DNA from: CANHEE01 sp043777755
GTDB lineage: Bacteria > Bacteroidota > Bacteroidia > Chitinophagales > Saprospiraceae
Direction of reading: 5' to 3'
DNA length: 21,293 bases
Assembly: GCA_043777755.1 (NCBI GenBank)
Contig: JAYWHK010000245.1
Coordinates: 1-21,293, forward strand
The notes beneath the pieces were generated by a model. That model saw nothing but the letters and a program-made list of their open reading frames with translations, was not told where the DNA came from and did not search any database. The translations under genes and the position numbers were made by a program. This document shows, piece by piece, positions 6,356 through 13,348 of this stretch. Position 1 is the first letter of the stretch, and the number at the start of each line of letters is the position of its first letter.

Positions 6356-6843
6356 ATCCCAAAATTTTCCTCATCAAAACAAGCAAAAACTATCTCCTCA
6401 AATGTTCCAAAATGCTCATGATTTTTGACGGTTTCAAGAGCAATTTCAGCAGCCAAATCTTTTGGAAAATGATAAATCCCTGTGCTGATATTAGGAAAAG
6501 CGATTGTTTTAAAACCATTTTCAAAAGCAATATTTAGACTATTTTTGTAGCAATTGGCTAAAAGTTCTGCTTCTTTTTTCTTACCATTGTTCCAAATCGG
6601 ACCAACCGTATGAATTACATATTTTGCAGGAAGATTTCCGCCCGTAGTCAAGACCACTTCGCCTGTTTTACAGCCACCTTGTCTATTCCTGATTGCCATA
6701 CATTCTTCCAAAATCGTAGCACCTCCTTTGCGATGAATCGCTCCATCTACGCCGCCACCGCCCAAAAGCGACTTATTCGCTGCATTTACAATCGCATCAA
6801 CTGCCAATGTGGTAATATCTGTTTGTAAAATTGTTATTTTCAT
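6340..6843 (-). CDS. Macro domain protein (O-acetyl-ADP-ribose deacetylase type)
   Basis: A single-domain 167-residue macro protein of the YmdB/MacroD class, which binds ADP-ribose and typically removes acetyl from O-acetyl-ADP-ribose or ADP-ribose from acidic residues. Visible are DAIVNAANKSLLGGGGVDGAIH (residues 16-37, with NAAN and the Gly-rich GVDGAIH loop), VIHTVGPIW, and the second phosphate loop ISTGIYHFP (119-127), all matching active members. It is the last gene of a same-strand run that begins with the NrtR-like regulator and includes a PIN toxin-antitoxin pair; the gap to the toxin is 40 nt. Whether it counteracts ADP-ribosylation or handles free ADP-ribose cannot be read from sequence. 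Confidence 0.93.
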   Translation of the reverse strand: MKITILQTDITTLAVDAIVNAANKSLLGGGGVDGAIHRKGGATILEECMAIRNRQGGCKTGEVVLTTGGNLPAKYVIHTVGPIWNNGKKKEAELLANCYKNSLNIAFENGFKTIAFPNISTGIYHFPKDLAAEIALETVKNHEHFGTFEEIVFACFDEENFGIYATA

Positions 6844-6883
6844 TTTTGTGTGTATTTTTTACGCAAATAATATTAAAAAAAAG

Positions 6884-7297
6884 TTATTTGTCCATTAGTG
6901 CTTTAAAATCTTGTATTTTGAGTGTCTTTAAGAAAAATAAAGGCTCTCTATTCAATATTTGTAAGTGATTATCTTCCGAAACAATGTATTTAGCTTGTCC
7001 TGCGATTGCACAATCAACAAATTTATCGTCATCAGGGTCTGCCACTATAAAATACCAGCGGTAGAAACGAGTGATATATACAATGTTAGGCAAATTTTCA
7101 AGTGTTTCCATGATGTTTGTTACAGTATCTGGTGCATAAAACCGCTGTAAAACTTCTTCATACTCTTCTAATATTTCCGTAGTAACACAAATATAAAAGT
7201 CCTTTTTCTGAGTCAGACTTTGCCATATCCAGTGATGTGGAGAACGATTAGATATAGAAGCAATCAGAACATTTGTATCTAAAACAAATCGTTGCAT
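6884..7297 (-). CDS. PIN domain toxin (COG1569-like)
   Basis: A 137-residue putative endoribonuclease toxin. Acidic residues of the PIN active site are visible: Asp7 in VLDTNV, a Glu in EILEEY (41-46), the cluster DPDDDKFVDCA (87-97) and a late Asp in VSEDNHL. ADPDDDKFVDCAIAGQA is characteristic of the COG1569 branch. The ATG lies 1 nt after the stop of the upstream small gene, its presumed antitoxin. Toxicity is inferred from the family and arrangement. Confidence 0.88.
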   Translation of the reverse strand: MQRFVLDTNVLIASISNRSPHHWIWQSLTQKKDFYICVTTEILEEYEEVLQRFYAPDTVTNIMETLENLPNIVYITRFYRWYFIVADPDDDKFVDCAIAGQAKYIVSEDNHLQILNREPLFFLKTLKIQDFKALMDK

Positions 7298-7298
7298 A

Positions 7299-7526
7299 TT
7301 ATTTTTTATGGTATGGTGTCCTGTAATGGGAATTTAGTATCATTTCAGCAGTTAGTCCTTTTTCATCCCAATCTCTATTTGCTAACTCAGTTGCTTTCTT
7401 AGCAAAATATTGTGATAAAAAGTCCTTAATTGCAAGTAAATCTTCTTCTTCAACATTACGAGTATAGATTTTAAGTAACTCTAATTGTAAATTACTAAAT
7501 GGCAATGATAATGTGTGTGCTTCCAT
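7299..7526 (-). CDS. Antitoxin partner of the PIN toxin
   Basis: A 75-residue protein from the ATG at 7526 (MEAHTLSLPFSNLQLELLKIY). The open frame continues upstream to 7598, but that part is rich in Lys, Tyr and Phe, overlaps the regulator gene and includes the -7 box, so the shorter start is preferred. The C-terminus (TELANRDWDEKGLTAEMILNSH) resembles the toxin-wrapping tails of small antitoxins paired with this PIN branch. The N-terminal DNA-binding fold is not clear to me. It probably neutralises the PIN toxin and represses its own promoter. Confidence 0.75.
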   Translation of the reverse strand: MEAHTLSLPFSNLQLELLKIYTRNVEEEDLLAIKDFLSQYFAKKATELANRDWDEKGLTAEMILNSHYRTPYHKK

Positions 7527-7556
7527 TTTATTTAAAATTTTATGATAATAATTACA

Positions 7557-7564
7557 CAAAAATA
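7557..7564 (-). promoter_or_regulatory. -7 promoter element of the PIN toxin-antitoxin pair
   Basis: TATTTTTG matches TAnnTTTG and lies 30 nt before the antitoxin ATG, between it and the regulator stop. No TTG is at the expected -33 position, so the pair may be read both from here and from the regulator promoter. Confidence 0.35.
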
Positions 7565-7584
7565 AGCTATATTTTTTTAAAAAC

Positions 7585-8310
7585 CTAATCTTTTCCAACG
7601 TCTTTAAAATCTAATGCTACGTCCATTCCTTCTTTCAGCAATTCATCATACCTCGCTTTATCAAATTGATAAATATCGGGCTGACGGCTTGGCGTACCAG
7701 ATTTGCGTTCGCCAGTTGCTTTGATGATGCCAAGTTCGAGCATTTTTTTACGAAAATTACGACGGTCAATTGTTTTTCCTAAGATGGTTTCATAAAGACG
7801 TTGCAATTCGGGCAAAGTAAATTCTTTGTCCAGTAGCTCAAAACCAATGGGCTGATAACGGACTTTATTTTGCAAACGCTCGTGAGCAATTTTGACAATT
7901 TCGGCATGATCAAAAGCCAATTCGGGCAATTCGTCGTAAGGAAACCATTGTGTTTCGTTGTTCATAAAACCATTGATAATCTGATACTTATGTGGATTAA
8001 CCAAGGAAAAATACGCCACAGAAATCACTCGACCTCGTTCATCACGACTTACTTTACCAAAAGTATAAAGTTGCTCCATGAATAGATTAACCATACCAGT
8101 TTTTGTTGCTAAAATACGTTCAGCGCATTGCTCAAAACTTTCTTTTACATCTAAAAAACCGCCTGGCAAAGCCCATGTGTTTTTAAAAGGTTTTTTCTTG
8201 CGATTGACTGATAAAATGTTTAATTTTTTCAAATCATAACCAAAAACAACACAATCTACTGTGATTGATGCTTTCTCAAAATCGTGAATATCACTTTTAT
8301 TTTTACTCAT
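7585..8310 (-). CDS. NrtR-like Nudix-fold transcriptional regulator
   Basis: A 241-residue protein with an N-terminal Nudix fold (about 12-150) and a C-terminal winged helix (about 155-230, with RRNFRKKMLELGII and the wing SGTPSRQPDIYQFD). This architecture is that of NrtR, the ADP-ribose-responsive repressor of NAD genes, and of related Bacteroidota sugar regulators such as AraR. The Nudix box starts at Gly51 (GFLDVKE) but reads RILATKTGM where enzymes have REUxEExGU. All three glutamates (positions 66, 69, 70) are replaced, so hydrolase activity should be lost and a ligand-sensing role is likely. It heads a same-strand group with a TA pair and a macro domain gene, and has a palindromic site over its own promoter. 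The ligand is unknown; ADP-ribose or a sugar are the options. Confidence 0.88.
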   Translation of the reverse strand: MSKNKSDIHDFEKASITVDCVVFGYDLKKLNILSVNRKKKPFKNTWALPGGFLDVKESFEQCAERILATKTGMVNLFMEQLYTFGKVSRDERGRVISVAYFSLVNPHKYQIINGFMNNETQWFPYDELPELAFDHAEIVKIAHERLQNKVRYQPIGFELLDKEFTLPELQRLYETILGKTIDRRNFRKKMLELGIIKATGERKSGTPSRQPDIYQFDKARYDELLKEGMDVALDFKDVGKD

Positions 8311-8319
8311 TGTGTAATT

Positions 8320-8356
8320 TTAACGCAAATGTACGTTAATTTTATTTATTTGTCAA
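8320..8356 (-). promoter_or_regulatory. Promoter with embedded inverted-repeat operator, nrtR-like gene
   Basis: On the minus strand TTG (8356-8354) and the -7 box TACATTTG (8333-8326) are 20 nt apart, the standard Bacteroidota promoter spacing. The -7 box is exactly the 8-nt spacer of the inverted repeat TTAACG (8339-8334) and CGTTAA (8325-8320). A protein bound to this 20-bp palindrome would cover the -7 element, so autorepression by the Nudix-fold regulator is the natural reading. The leader to the ATG would be only about 10 nt. Confidence 0.7.
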
Positions 8357-8409
8357 TAACTTAATGCTTTTTTTTTACACAAATAATGAAAATTGTTGTT
8401 TAGAATAAT

Positions 8410-9066
8410 TTATATCCCTTCACACAAGGTATTCCAAAGGTTATCCACAGGAATTGGTGCTTCGTAACTTAGCGTTTGGTTGGAAACAGGGTGATTAAAA
8501 GTCAATTTCCAAGCGTGTAAATGTATAGAACGATCTTCATTGCCACGTCGAAAACCATATTTTACATCGCCTTTGATAGGACTTCCTATGGCGGACAATT
8601 GCGCTCGAATCTGATGGAAACGACCTGTTGCTGGCGTTATTTCCAGCAACAGGTAGTTGTCAGAAGCGGTCAATGTTTTATAAGAAAGAATAGCTTCTTG
8701 CGCACCTTCGGTAGGTTCGTTGAAGGTTTTTTCTTGTTTTCCTACTTTTTTGAGGTAATGTGTGAGCATCCCTTCTTTTTCTTTTGGAGCTTCTTTTACG
8801 ACAGCGAGGTAATTTTTTGTTACCGTTTTTCCTTGAAATTGCTTACTCAAATTGGCAGCGGCTTTTTTATTTTTAGCCAAAACGACCACTCCACTTACAG
8901 GTCGGTCAAGACGATGCACTACAAACACATCTGATTTACAGTAAATTTCGAGCAAATCCATCAAAGATTTATCGCCCGTTTTGTCGGGCTGCATTGGTAC
9001 GCCCGCAGGTTTGTTCGCTATGACAAACTGGTTGTTCTGAAAAAGTATAAGTTCACTTAATTGCAT
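8410..9066 (-). CDS. RluA family pseudouridine synthase
   Basis: A 218-residue RNA pseudouridine synthase without an S4 domain. It shows the catalytic motif HRLDRPVSG (residues 51-59, nucleophile Asp54), NYLAVV, and the conserved GRFHQIRAQLSAIGSPIKGD. It acts on uridines of rRNA or tRNA, but the target cannot be told from the sequence. The short length fits the single-domain RluA-like proteins common in Bacteroidota. It starts 14 nt after the symporter stop on the same strand and has its own -7 box in that gap. Confidence 0.93.
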   Translation of the reverse strand: MQLSELILFQNNQFVIANKPAGVPMQPDKTGDKSLMDLLEIYCKSDVFVVHRLDRPVSGVVVLAKNKKAAANLSKQFQGKTVTKNYLAVVKEAPKEKEGMLTHYLKKVGKQEKTFNEPTEGAQEAILSYKTLTASDNYLLLEITPATGRFHQIRAQLSAIGSPIKGDVKYGFRRGNEDRSIHLHAWKLTFNHPVSNQTLSYEAPIPVDNLWNTLCEGI

Positions 9067-9070
9067 GGCG

Positions 9071-9078
9071 CAAAGGTA
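9071..9078 (-). promoter_or_regulatory. -7 promoter element of the RluA-like gene
   Basis: TACCTTTG lies 4 nt before the ATG (TACCTTTG-CGCC-ATG), the same geometry as at the NR-kinase-like gene, and implies a leaderless or near-leaderless mRNA. The -33 region has only GTG, 19 nt away. Confidence 0.45.
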
Positions 9079-9080
9079 AT

Positions 9081-10790
9081 TTATTTCTCTCTAAAAACAC
9101 TATTTTGTAATAAAAAACTAAATCCTATTACCAAAATTGGTCCTATCAAATTCAACCACAAATAAGCAATGCTGATGCCTTGAAAATGATATTTATCTGC
9201 AAAAAACAAAGCTATGACCATCAATTCTGATAAAATAGCTGCGCTAAAAACGGCAGAACCTTTTATTTTTTTGAAGAAAAAAGCAACCAAAAATATACCC
9301 AATATGACACCGTAAAAAATAGAACCGACGATGTTAATCGCTTGAATCAGGTTGTCAAAAAGAGATGCCAACGCAGCAAATGCCAATGCTAAAATGCCCC
9401 AAAGCACGGTAAATCCCATTGATGCCTTGAAATAATGCGCATCGCTCGCATTTTTTACCCAAGACCGACGATAAACATCAATAATCGTAGTAGTTGCCAA
9501 CGCATTTATTTCGGCAGAAATAGAAGACATCGCTGCTGCAAAAATCACTGCAATCAACAAACCAATAATCCCAATCGGCAAATGATTCATGACAAACGTA
9601 ATGAAAATGTAGTCGGTATCTTTTGTTTCGGCGTTTGGTGCGTTGGTTTTGATAAGTGTTGCTACCTCGTTGCGAATTTTTTTATCTTCTTCTATAAAAT
9701 GTTCAACTTTTTGTTGCGCCATGTTCAATGCTTCGTTATTTTCGCTATGATTGGCATTGACCATATCGTAAATCGCTACTTTTTTTTGCTCAAAAACTGT
9801 TTTTTGTTGCGCTTCTAAATCTACTAATTTTTCAGAGTATGAACTATTTTTAAGTGCTGCCAAATTGCTGCTGTTGAAGTGAATCGGAGAAAGGTTGAAT
9901 TGGTAAAAAACAAAAACCATCATGCCGACAAACAAAACAGTGAATTGCATCGGAATCTTTAAAATACCGTTGAATAACAGACCTAAACGACTCTCTGTCA
10001 GTGTTTTACCAGAAAGGTAACGCTGTACTTGTGATTGGTCTGTTCCAAAATAAGACAAAAATAAAAATGTTCCGCCCAACATTCCTGTCCAAAAATTATA
10101 ACGTCTTTCGGGATTAAAACTAAAGTCAACGATGTTCATTTTACCCAATTGACCAGCAATTTTGACTGAATCTGCAAAAGAAACTTCTGGCGGCAACTTA
10201 AAAATCACCGTAAATAACGCCACAAAAAGCCCTATCAAAATAATTGCCATTTGTTGCTGTTGCGTTTCGCTGACCGCTTTCGTTCCGCCAATAACGGTAT
10301 AAACAATGCAAATAGTCCCCATCAGTAAAGTTGTCAAAGCGAGGTTGATGTCCAAGATTTTTGACATAATGATGGAAGGTGCATAAATCGTAATGCCTAC
10401 GGCAAGTCCTCTTTGTAGTAAAAAAAGACTTGCGGTCAAGGTTCGAGTGCGCAAATCAAAACGTTGTTCGAGGTATTCGTAAGCTGTAAAAACTTTGAGG
10501 TTGTAGAAAATTGGTAAGAAAAAAACAGACAAAATAATCATTGCTACAGGCAACCCAAAATAAAATTGGATAAAACCCAAACCACTTTCATAAGCCTGCC
10601 CAGGTGTGGATAAAAATGTAATGCCACTTGCCTGTGTTGCCATAATAGACAAGCCAATTGTCCACCATTTGAGGTCACGATCGCCCAAAAGATAACCTTC
10701 TAAGGATTGCGTACTCCTCGTTTTCCATAAGCCGTAGCCGACGATGAAAATAATGGTGCTAAGGAGAACTGCCCAGTCTAAAATATGCAT
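9081..10790 (-). CDS. Sodium:solute symporter (SSS) family transporter
   Basis: A 569-residue inner-membrane Na+-coupled transporter with about 13-14 hydrophobic segments. Family features include the N-terminal GYLLGDRDLKWWTIGLSIMATQASGITFL (residues 32-60), GGTKAVSETQQQQM (168-181) and GTDQSQVQRYLS (249-260). A hydrophilic, charged, coiled-coil-like insertion of about 80 residues (310-390) separates two membrane segments; such insertions occur in Bacteroidota SSS proteins, and its role is unknown. The substrate cannot be assigned. The gene is preceded by a copy of the 141-nt palindromic element (10810-10950) that lies between it and the nearest -7 box, so the element is probably in the 5' leader of the mRNA. 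Confidence 0.93.
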   Translation of the reverse strand: MHILDWAVLLSTIIFIVGYGLWKTRSTQSLEGYLLGDRDLKWWTIGLSIMATQASGITFLSTPGQAYESGLGFIQFYFGLPVAMIILSVFFLPIFYNLKVFTAYEYLEQRFDLRTRTLTASLFLLQRGLAVGITIYAPSIIMSKILDINLALTTLLMGTICIVYTVIGGTKAVSETQQQQMAIILIGLFVALFTVIFKLPPEVSFADSVKIAGQLGKMNIVDFSFNPERRYNFWTGMLGGTFLFLSYFGTDQSQVQRYLSGKTLTESRLGLLFNGILKIPMQFTVLFVGMMVFVFYQFNLSPIHFNSSNLAALKNSSYSEKLVDLEAQQKTVFEQKKVAIYDMVNANHSENNEALNMAQQKVEHFIEEDKKIRNEVATLIKTNAPNAETKDTDYIFITFVMNHLPIGIIGLLIAVIFAAAMSSISAEINALATTTIIDVYRRSWVKNASDAHYFKASMGFTVLWGILALAFAALASLFDNLIQAINIVGSIFYGVILGIFLVAFFFKKIKGSAVFSAAILSELMVIALFFADKYHFQGISIAYLWLNLIGPILVIGFSFLLQNSVFREK

Positions 10791-10809
10791 AAGTTTTTGT
10801 TTTGATTCT

Positions 10810-10950
10810 TAAGTAGTTGGGCTAAAATAAACGGGGTTATTTTTTTCAGTCGATTGCTCAAAAAGTGATAAATAACTTCCTTATAGTCAGCTATTTATCG
10901 CTTTTTTCTCAACGACAAAATAACCACGTATATTTTTATACGCCTGCTTA
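10810..10950 (+). repeat. 141-nt palindromic element, copy 2
   Basis: Segments in order, 14+20+22+35+16+20+14 nt: end TAAGTAGTTGGGCT, left outer arm AAAATAAACGGGGTTATTTT, conserved segment ending GATTGCTCAAAAAG, inner hairpin, conserved segment CTTTTTTCTCAACGAC, right outer arm AAAATAACCACGTATATTTT, end TATACGCCTGCTTA. The outer arms pair at 18 of 20 positions. The ends form short imperfect inverted repeats (TAAGYAG). No coding capacity was found, and I saw no clear target duplication. It fills the gap between the symporter and its upstream -7 box. Confidence 0.9.
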
Positions 10951-10954
10951 TCCA

Positions 10955-10962
10955 CAAAGTTA
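10955..10962 (-). promoter_or_regulatory. Possible -7 element of the symporter gene
   Basis: TAACTTTG matches TAnnTTTG, immediately beyond the 141-nt element. If used, the transcript leader of about 160 nt would contain the whole element. The -33 TTG is at 25 nt spacing, too far, so this is weak. Confidence 0.35.
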
Positions 10963-11008
10963 GCAATTATTATTTGCTTTTTTTTTACAAAAAGTTAAAA
11001 GGTATTTT

Positions 11009-11016
11009 TATCTTTG
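11009..11016 (+). promoter_or_regulatory. -7 promoter element of the membrane hypothetical gene
   Basis: TATCTTTG matches TAnnTTTG, 33 nt before the ATG at 11050. There is no good -33 TTG. Confidence 0.45.
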
Positions 11017-11049
11017 TTTTTCATTTTTTAATCTAAAAAATCAATTACC

Positions 11050-11643
11050 ATGTTAAATCAAAAATTATTCTTTTTTATTGCAATGTTGTTGCTAAATTTT
11101 GATGCAAAAGCATTTTTGATGTCGGCGATACCAAGCTCATTATCAGATACTTGTGTAGAAATTAACCTTAAAAGTGGTACTCGTATCATGGCTAAAATCA
11201 CTAAAAAAACAAGTGAAAAGGTTTATTTCAAAAAATGTGATAATTTGTCAGATACTACTTCTTATTTTGTTTTGCAAGAAAAAATTGATACTATCAAAAC
11301 GTTAGATATTGCTGCAAAAGATATTCAAAAAGAAAAAAGAGCTGAACGTATTGAACGCATTAAAAAAGATGAAAATAAAGCCAAACAAAACCGTATTTGG
11401 ACACTTTTGGGTGTTAGTTTGCTCTGTATTTTGTTAGTGCTTGTTTCGACGGGACTTGACGGTTTTGGCTCTATTGGTTTTTTATTGTTAGGCGTTAGTT
11501 CCATTTGGGGCTTAATAGAAGTATTGACCTACAAAGGACAGTTTGAAGGGAAAATAGCGGCTCTTGCTTATTTTGTCGGATTAAATACTCTCTTATTTCT
11601 TTTTTCGCTACTATTAATTATTATAATTCTTAGTTTTGGGTAA
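11050..11643 (+). CDS. Hypothetical protein with signal peptide and C-terminal membrane helices
   Basis: A 197-residue protein of unknown function. Residues 1-21 look like a signal peptide. Residues 35-90 form a small exported domain starting CVEINLKSGTRIMAKI with a second Cys in FKKCDN, a pattern seen in many Bacteroidota proteins of unknown function. Residues 90-113 are a highly charged helix rich in Lys and Glu. Residues 115-133, 139-158 and 167-194 are membrane helices. The arrangement suggests a periplasmic sensor or assembly domain on a membrane anchor, but I assign no function. The 3' end runs up to the upstream region of the following glycoside hydrolase gene. Confidence 0.75.
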   Translation: MLNQKLFFFIAMLLLNFDAKAFLMSAIPSSLSDTCVEINLKSGTRIMAKITKKTSEKVYFKKCDNLSDTTSYFVLQEKIDTIKTLDIAAKDIQKEKRAERIERIKKDENKAKQNRIWTLLGVSLLCILLVLVSTGLDGFGSIGFLLLGVSSIWGLIEVLTYKGQFEGKIAALAYFVGLNTLLFLFSLLLIIIILSFG

Positions 11644-11672
11644 ATATTTTTTTATTTCTCCTAAAGCATCAT

Positions 11673-11680
11673 TACTTTTG
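11673..11680 (+). promoter_or_regulatory. -7 promoter element of the GH13 gene
   Basis: TACTTTTG matches TAnnTTTG, 75 nt before the ATG at 11756. It argues against a translation start further upstream in the open frame. Confidence 0.4.
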
Positions 11681-11755
11681 CCGCTATTTTTAAAAATTGA
11701 CAAAGAAAATGACGATATTAGCACAAGAAAATTCTATGGCAATTGCGGTGGCGTT

Positions 11756-13264
11756 ATGTTGAATGCTTATCCTGATAGCATCGAAATAAAGCTAAATGAC
11801 ATCGTTACGATGTTGAAAATGCCCGAATTTAAAGATGTATTTTCTCTTTTTTACGTTTTACCGACCTTTTTCAACAGTGATTTGGATAGAGGTTTTTCCA
11901 TAATCGACTATAATATTAATGAGGAATTGGTGGCAGAACAAGATTTGGCAGCACTTCAAGATTTGAATATTATGTTGAAGTTTGATATTGTGCTAAATCA
12001 CTTGTCGGTGGCTTCTCCTCAATTTAAGGATTTGATTCAAAATGGCGAACAGTCTAAATTCAAAGATTTTTTTATCAACTGGAATGAGTTTTGGGAAGGA
12101 AATGGCGAATTCAACGACGAAGGTATCCTTATTCCTCGAAAAGATTTGTTAGACCAGCTTTTTATGCGAAAATCTGGTTTGCCGATTCTGAAAGTATTGT
12201 TTCCTGATGGCTCAGAACGCCCATATTGGAATACTTTTTATCAGAAAATAAGCATCGAAGATGGTAAAAAAACGTATTTAGGACAAATGGATGTCAATGC
12301 CAAATCACCCGAAGTTTGGAAATATTATGAAGATGTATTGGCAAAATTGGCGAATTATGGTGGTCAAATCGTCAGACTTGATGCTTTTGCGTACCTTCAC
12401 AAAGCTGTTGGTGAAAGTAATTTTTTCAATAAACCTGGTACTTGGGATTATTTGGCTCGAGTAAATGACATCGCAAAGCGCAATAATTTATTGTTGCTCC
12501 CTGAAATTCATGCGGAATATGGGCTTCATTTGCACGATGAAGTGGCGGCTGAAGGTTACGTTATTTATGATTTTTTCTTGCCTGGACTGACGCTTCATGC
12601 ACTTGAAAAAGGCTCAAACAAAGCATTGCTCACTTGGGCAAAGGAAATCATCGAAAAAGATTTTAAGACCGTCAATATGTTGGGTTGTCACGATGGGATT
12701 CCTGTTTTGGATTTAAAAGGTAAAGAAGTCAATGGCGTTTATCAAAAAGGTTTGTTAGATGATAGCGAAATTGACGATTTGATGCGTGTTATTTTGGAAC
12801 GTGGCGGACGAGTCAAAAACCTGTATGGTGCAGACGGGAAAAAAATCTCTTACTATCAAGTCAATGCCACTTATTTTAGTGCTTTGGGCGAAAATGAACA
12901 AAAAATGTTGTTTGCAAGAGCCATTCAATTGTTTATGCCTGGGATTCCTCAAATTTGGTATTTGGATATTTTTGCAGGAAAAAATGATTATGAAGCAGTG
13001 GAGAAAGCTGGCGCAGATGGACACAAGGAAATCAATAGAACGACGCTGAGTTTAGAAAGTATTGAAAAAGGCTTGAAAACAGAACTTGTTTTGAAACAAC
13101 TTGACATGATTCGCCTAAGAAATACATCAAAAGCATTTTTAGGAAAAGTTGAATTTTTAGAAAAAAACGAAAATGAAATCAATATTCTTTGGAAAGATGG
13201 TGAAGATTACGCTCATTTGGAAGGAAATCTAACAACATTGGAGTTTAAGATTAGCCATTCATAA
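11756..13264 (+). CDS. GH13 sucrose-phosphorylase-like glycosidase
   Basis: A 502-residue alpha-amylase-superfamily enzyme resembling sucrose/glucosylglycerol-type phosphorylases (GH13 subfamily 18). From the ATG at 11756 it begins MLNAYPDSIE, aligning with the family N-terminus (VQLITYPDS). The frame stays open back to TTG 11636, but that part does not look like the family and contains a -7 box. The catalytic triad is visible: nucleophile Asp209 in IVRLDAF, acid/base Glu250 in LLPEIHAEYG, and Asp313 in LGCHDGIPVLD; DRGFSIIDY and VLNHLS are also family motifs. Retention of phosphorolysis rather than hydrolysis cannot be decided here. There is no signal peptide, so it acts in the cytoplasm. 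Its last codons form one arm of a 59-bp palindrome. Confidence 0.88.
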   Translation: MLNAYPDSIEIKLNDIVTMLKMPEFKDVFSLFYVLPTFFNSDLDRGFSIIDYNINEELVAEQDLAALQDLNIMLKFDIVLNHLSVASPQFKDLIQNGEQSKFKDFFINWNEFWEGNGEFNDEGILIPRKDLLDQLFMRKSGLPILKVLFPDGSERPYWNTFYQKISIEDGKKTYLGQMDVNAKSPEVWKYYEDVLAKLANYGGQIVRLDAFAYLHKAVGESNFFNKPGTWDYLARVNDIAKRNNLLLLPEIHAEYGLHLHDEVAAEGYVIYDFFLPGLTLHALEKGSNKALLTWAKEIIEKDFKTVNMLGCHDGIPVLDLKGKEVNGVYQKGLLDDSEIDDLMRVILERGGRVKNLYGADGKKISYYQVNATYFSALGENEQKMLFARAIQLFMPGIPQIWYLDIFAGKNDYEAVEKAGADGHKEINRTTLSLESIEKGLKTELVLKQLDMIRLRNTSKAFLGKVEFLEKNENEINILWKDGEDYAHLEGNLTTLEFKISHS

Positions 13265-13309
13265 AAAAGGTCGATGTTTCAAACATCGACCTTTTTTATG
13301 AATGGCTAA
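13251..13309 (+). terminator. 59-bp near-perfect palindrome/terminator at the GH13 gene end
   Basis: Arms of 29 nt (13251-13279 and 13281-13309) are perfectly complementary around a single C. The left arm contains the last codons Ile-Ser-His-Ser and TAA of the GH13 gene. The core AAGGTCGATGTTT/AAACATCGACCTT followed by T6 is a strong intrinsic terminator and is flanked by A6 on the left, so it could stop transcription from both sides. The extra outer pairing through the coding end is more than termination needs. Confidence 0.85.
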
Positions 13310-13348
13310 AAGATTATTGTAAATCTTGACGATTGGTTTTCGGTTTCT

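Noticed and set aside
8521..8934. 137-codon plus-strand frame opposite the RluA-like gene
   Set aside because: Lies wholly on the antisense strand of a conserved enzyme, and its Phe-rich composition is typical of a shadow frame.
9435..9818. 127-codon plus-strand frame opposite the symporter
   Set aside because: Antisense to conserved membrane protein sequence, with composition biased to Cys, Arg and Asn and no domain resemblance.
11709..11758. Alternative GH13 start at ATG 11709
   Set aside because: It is in a different reading frame and meets TGA within 20 codons, so it cannot start the enzyme without a frameshift.
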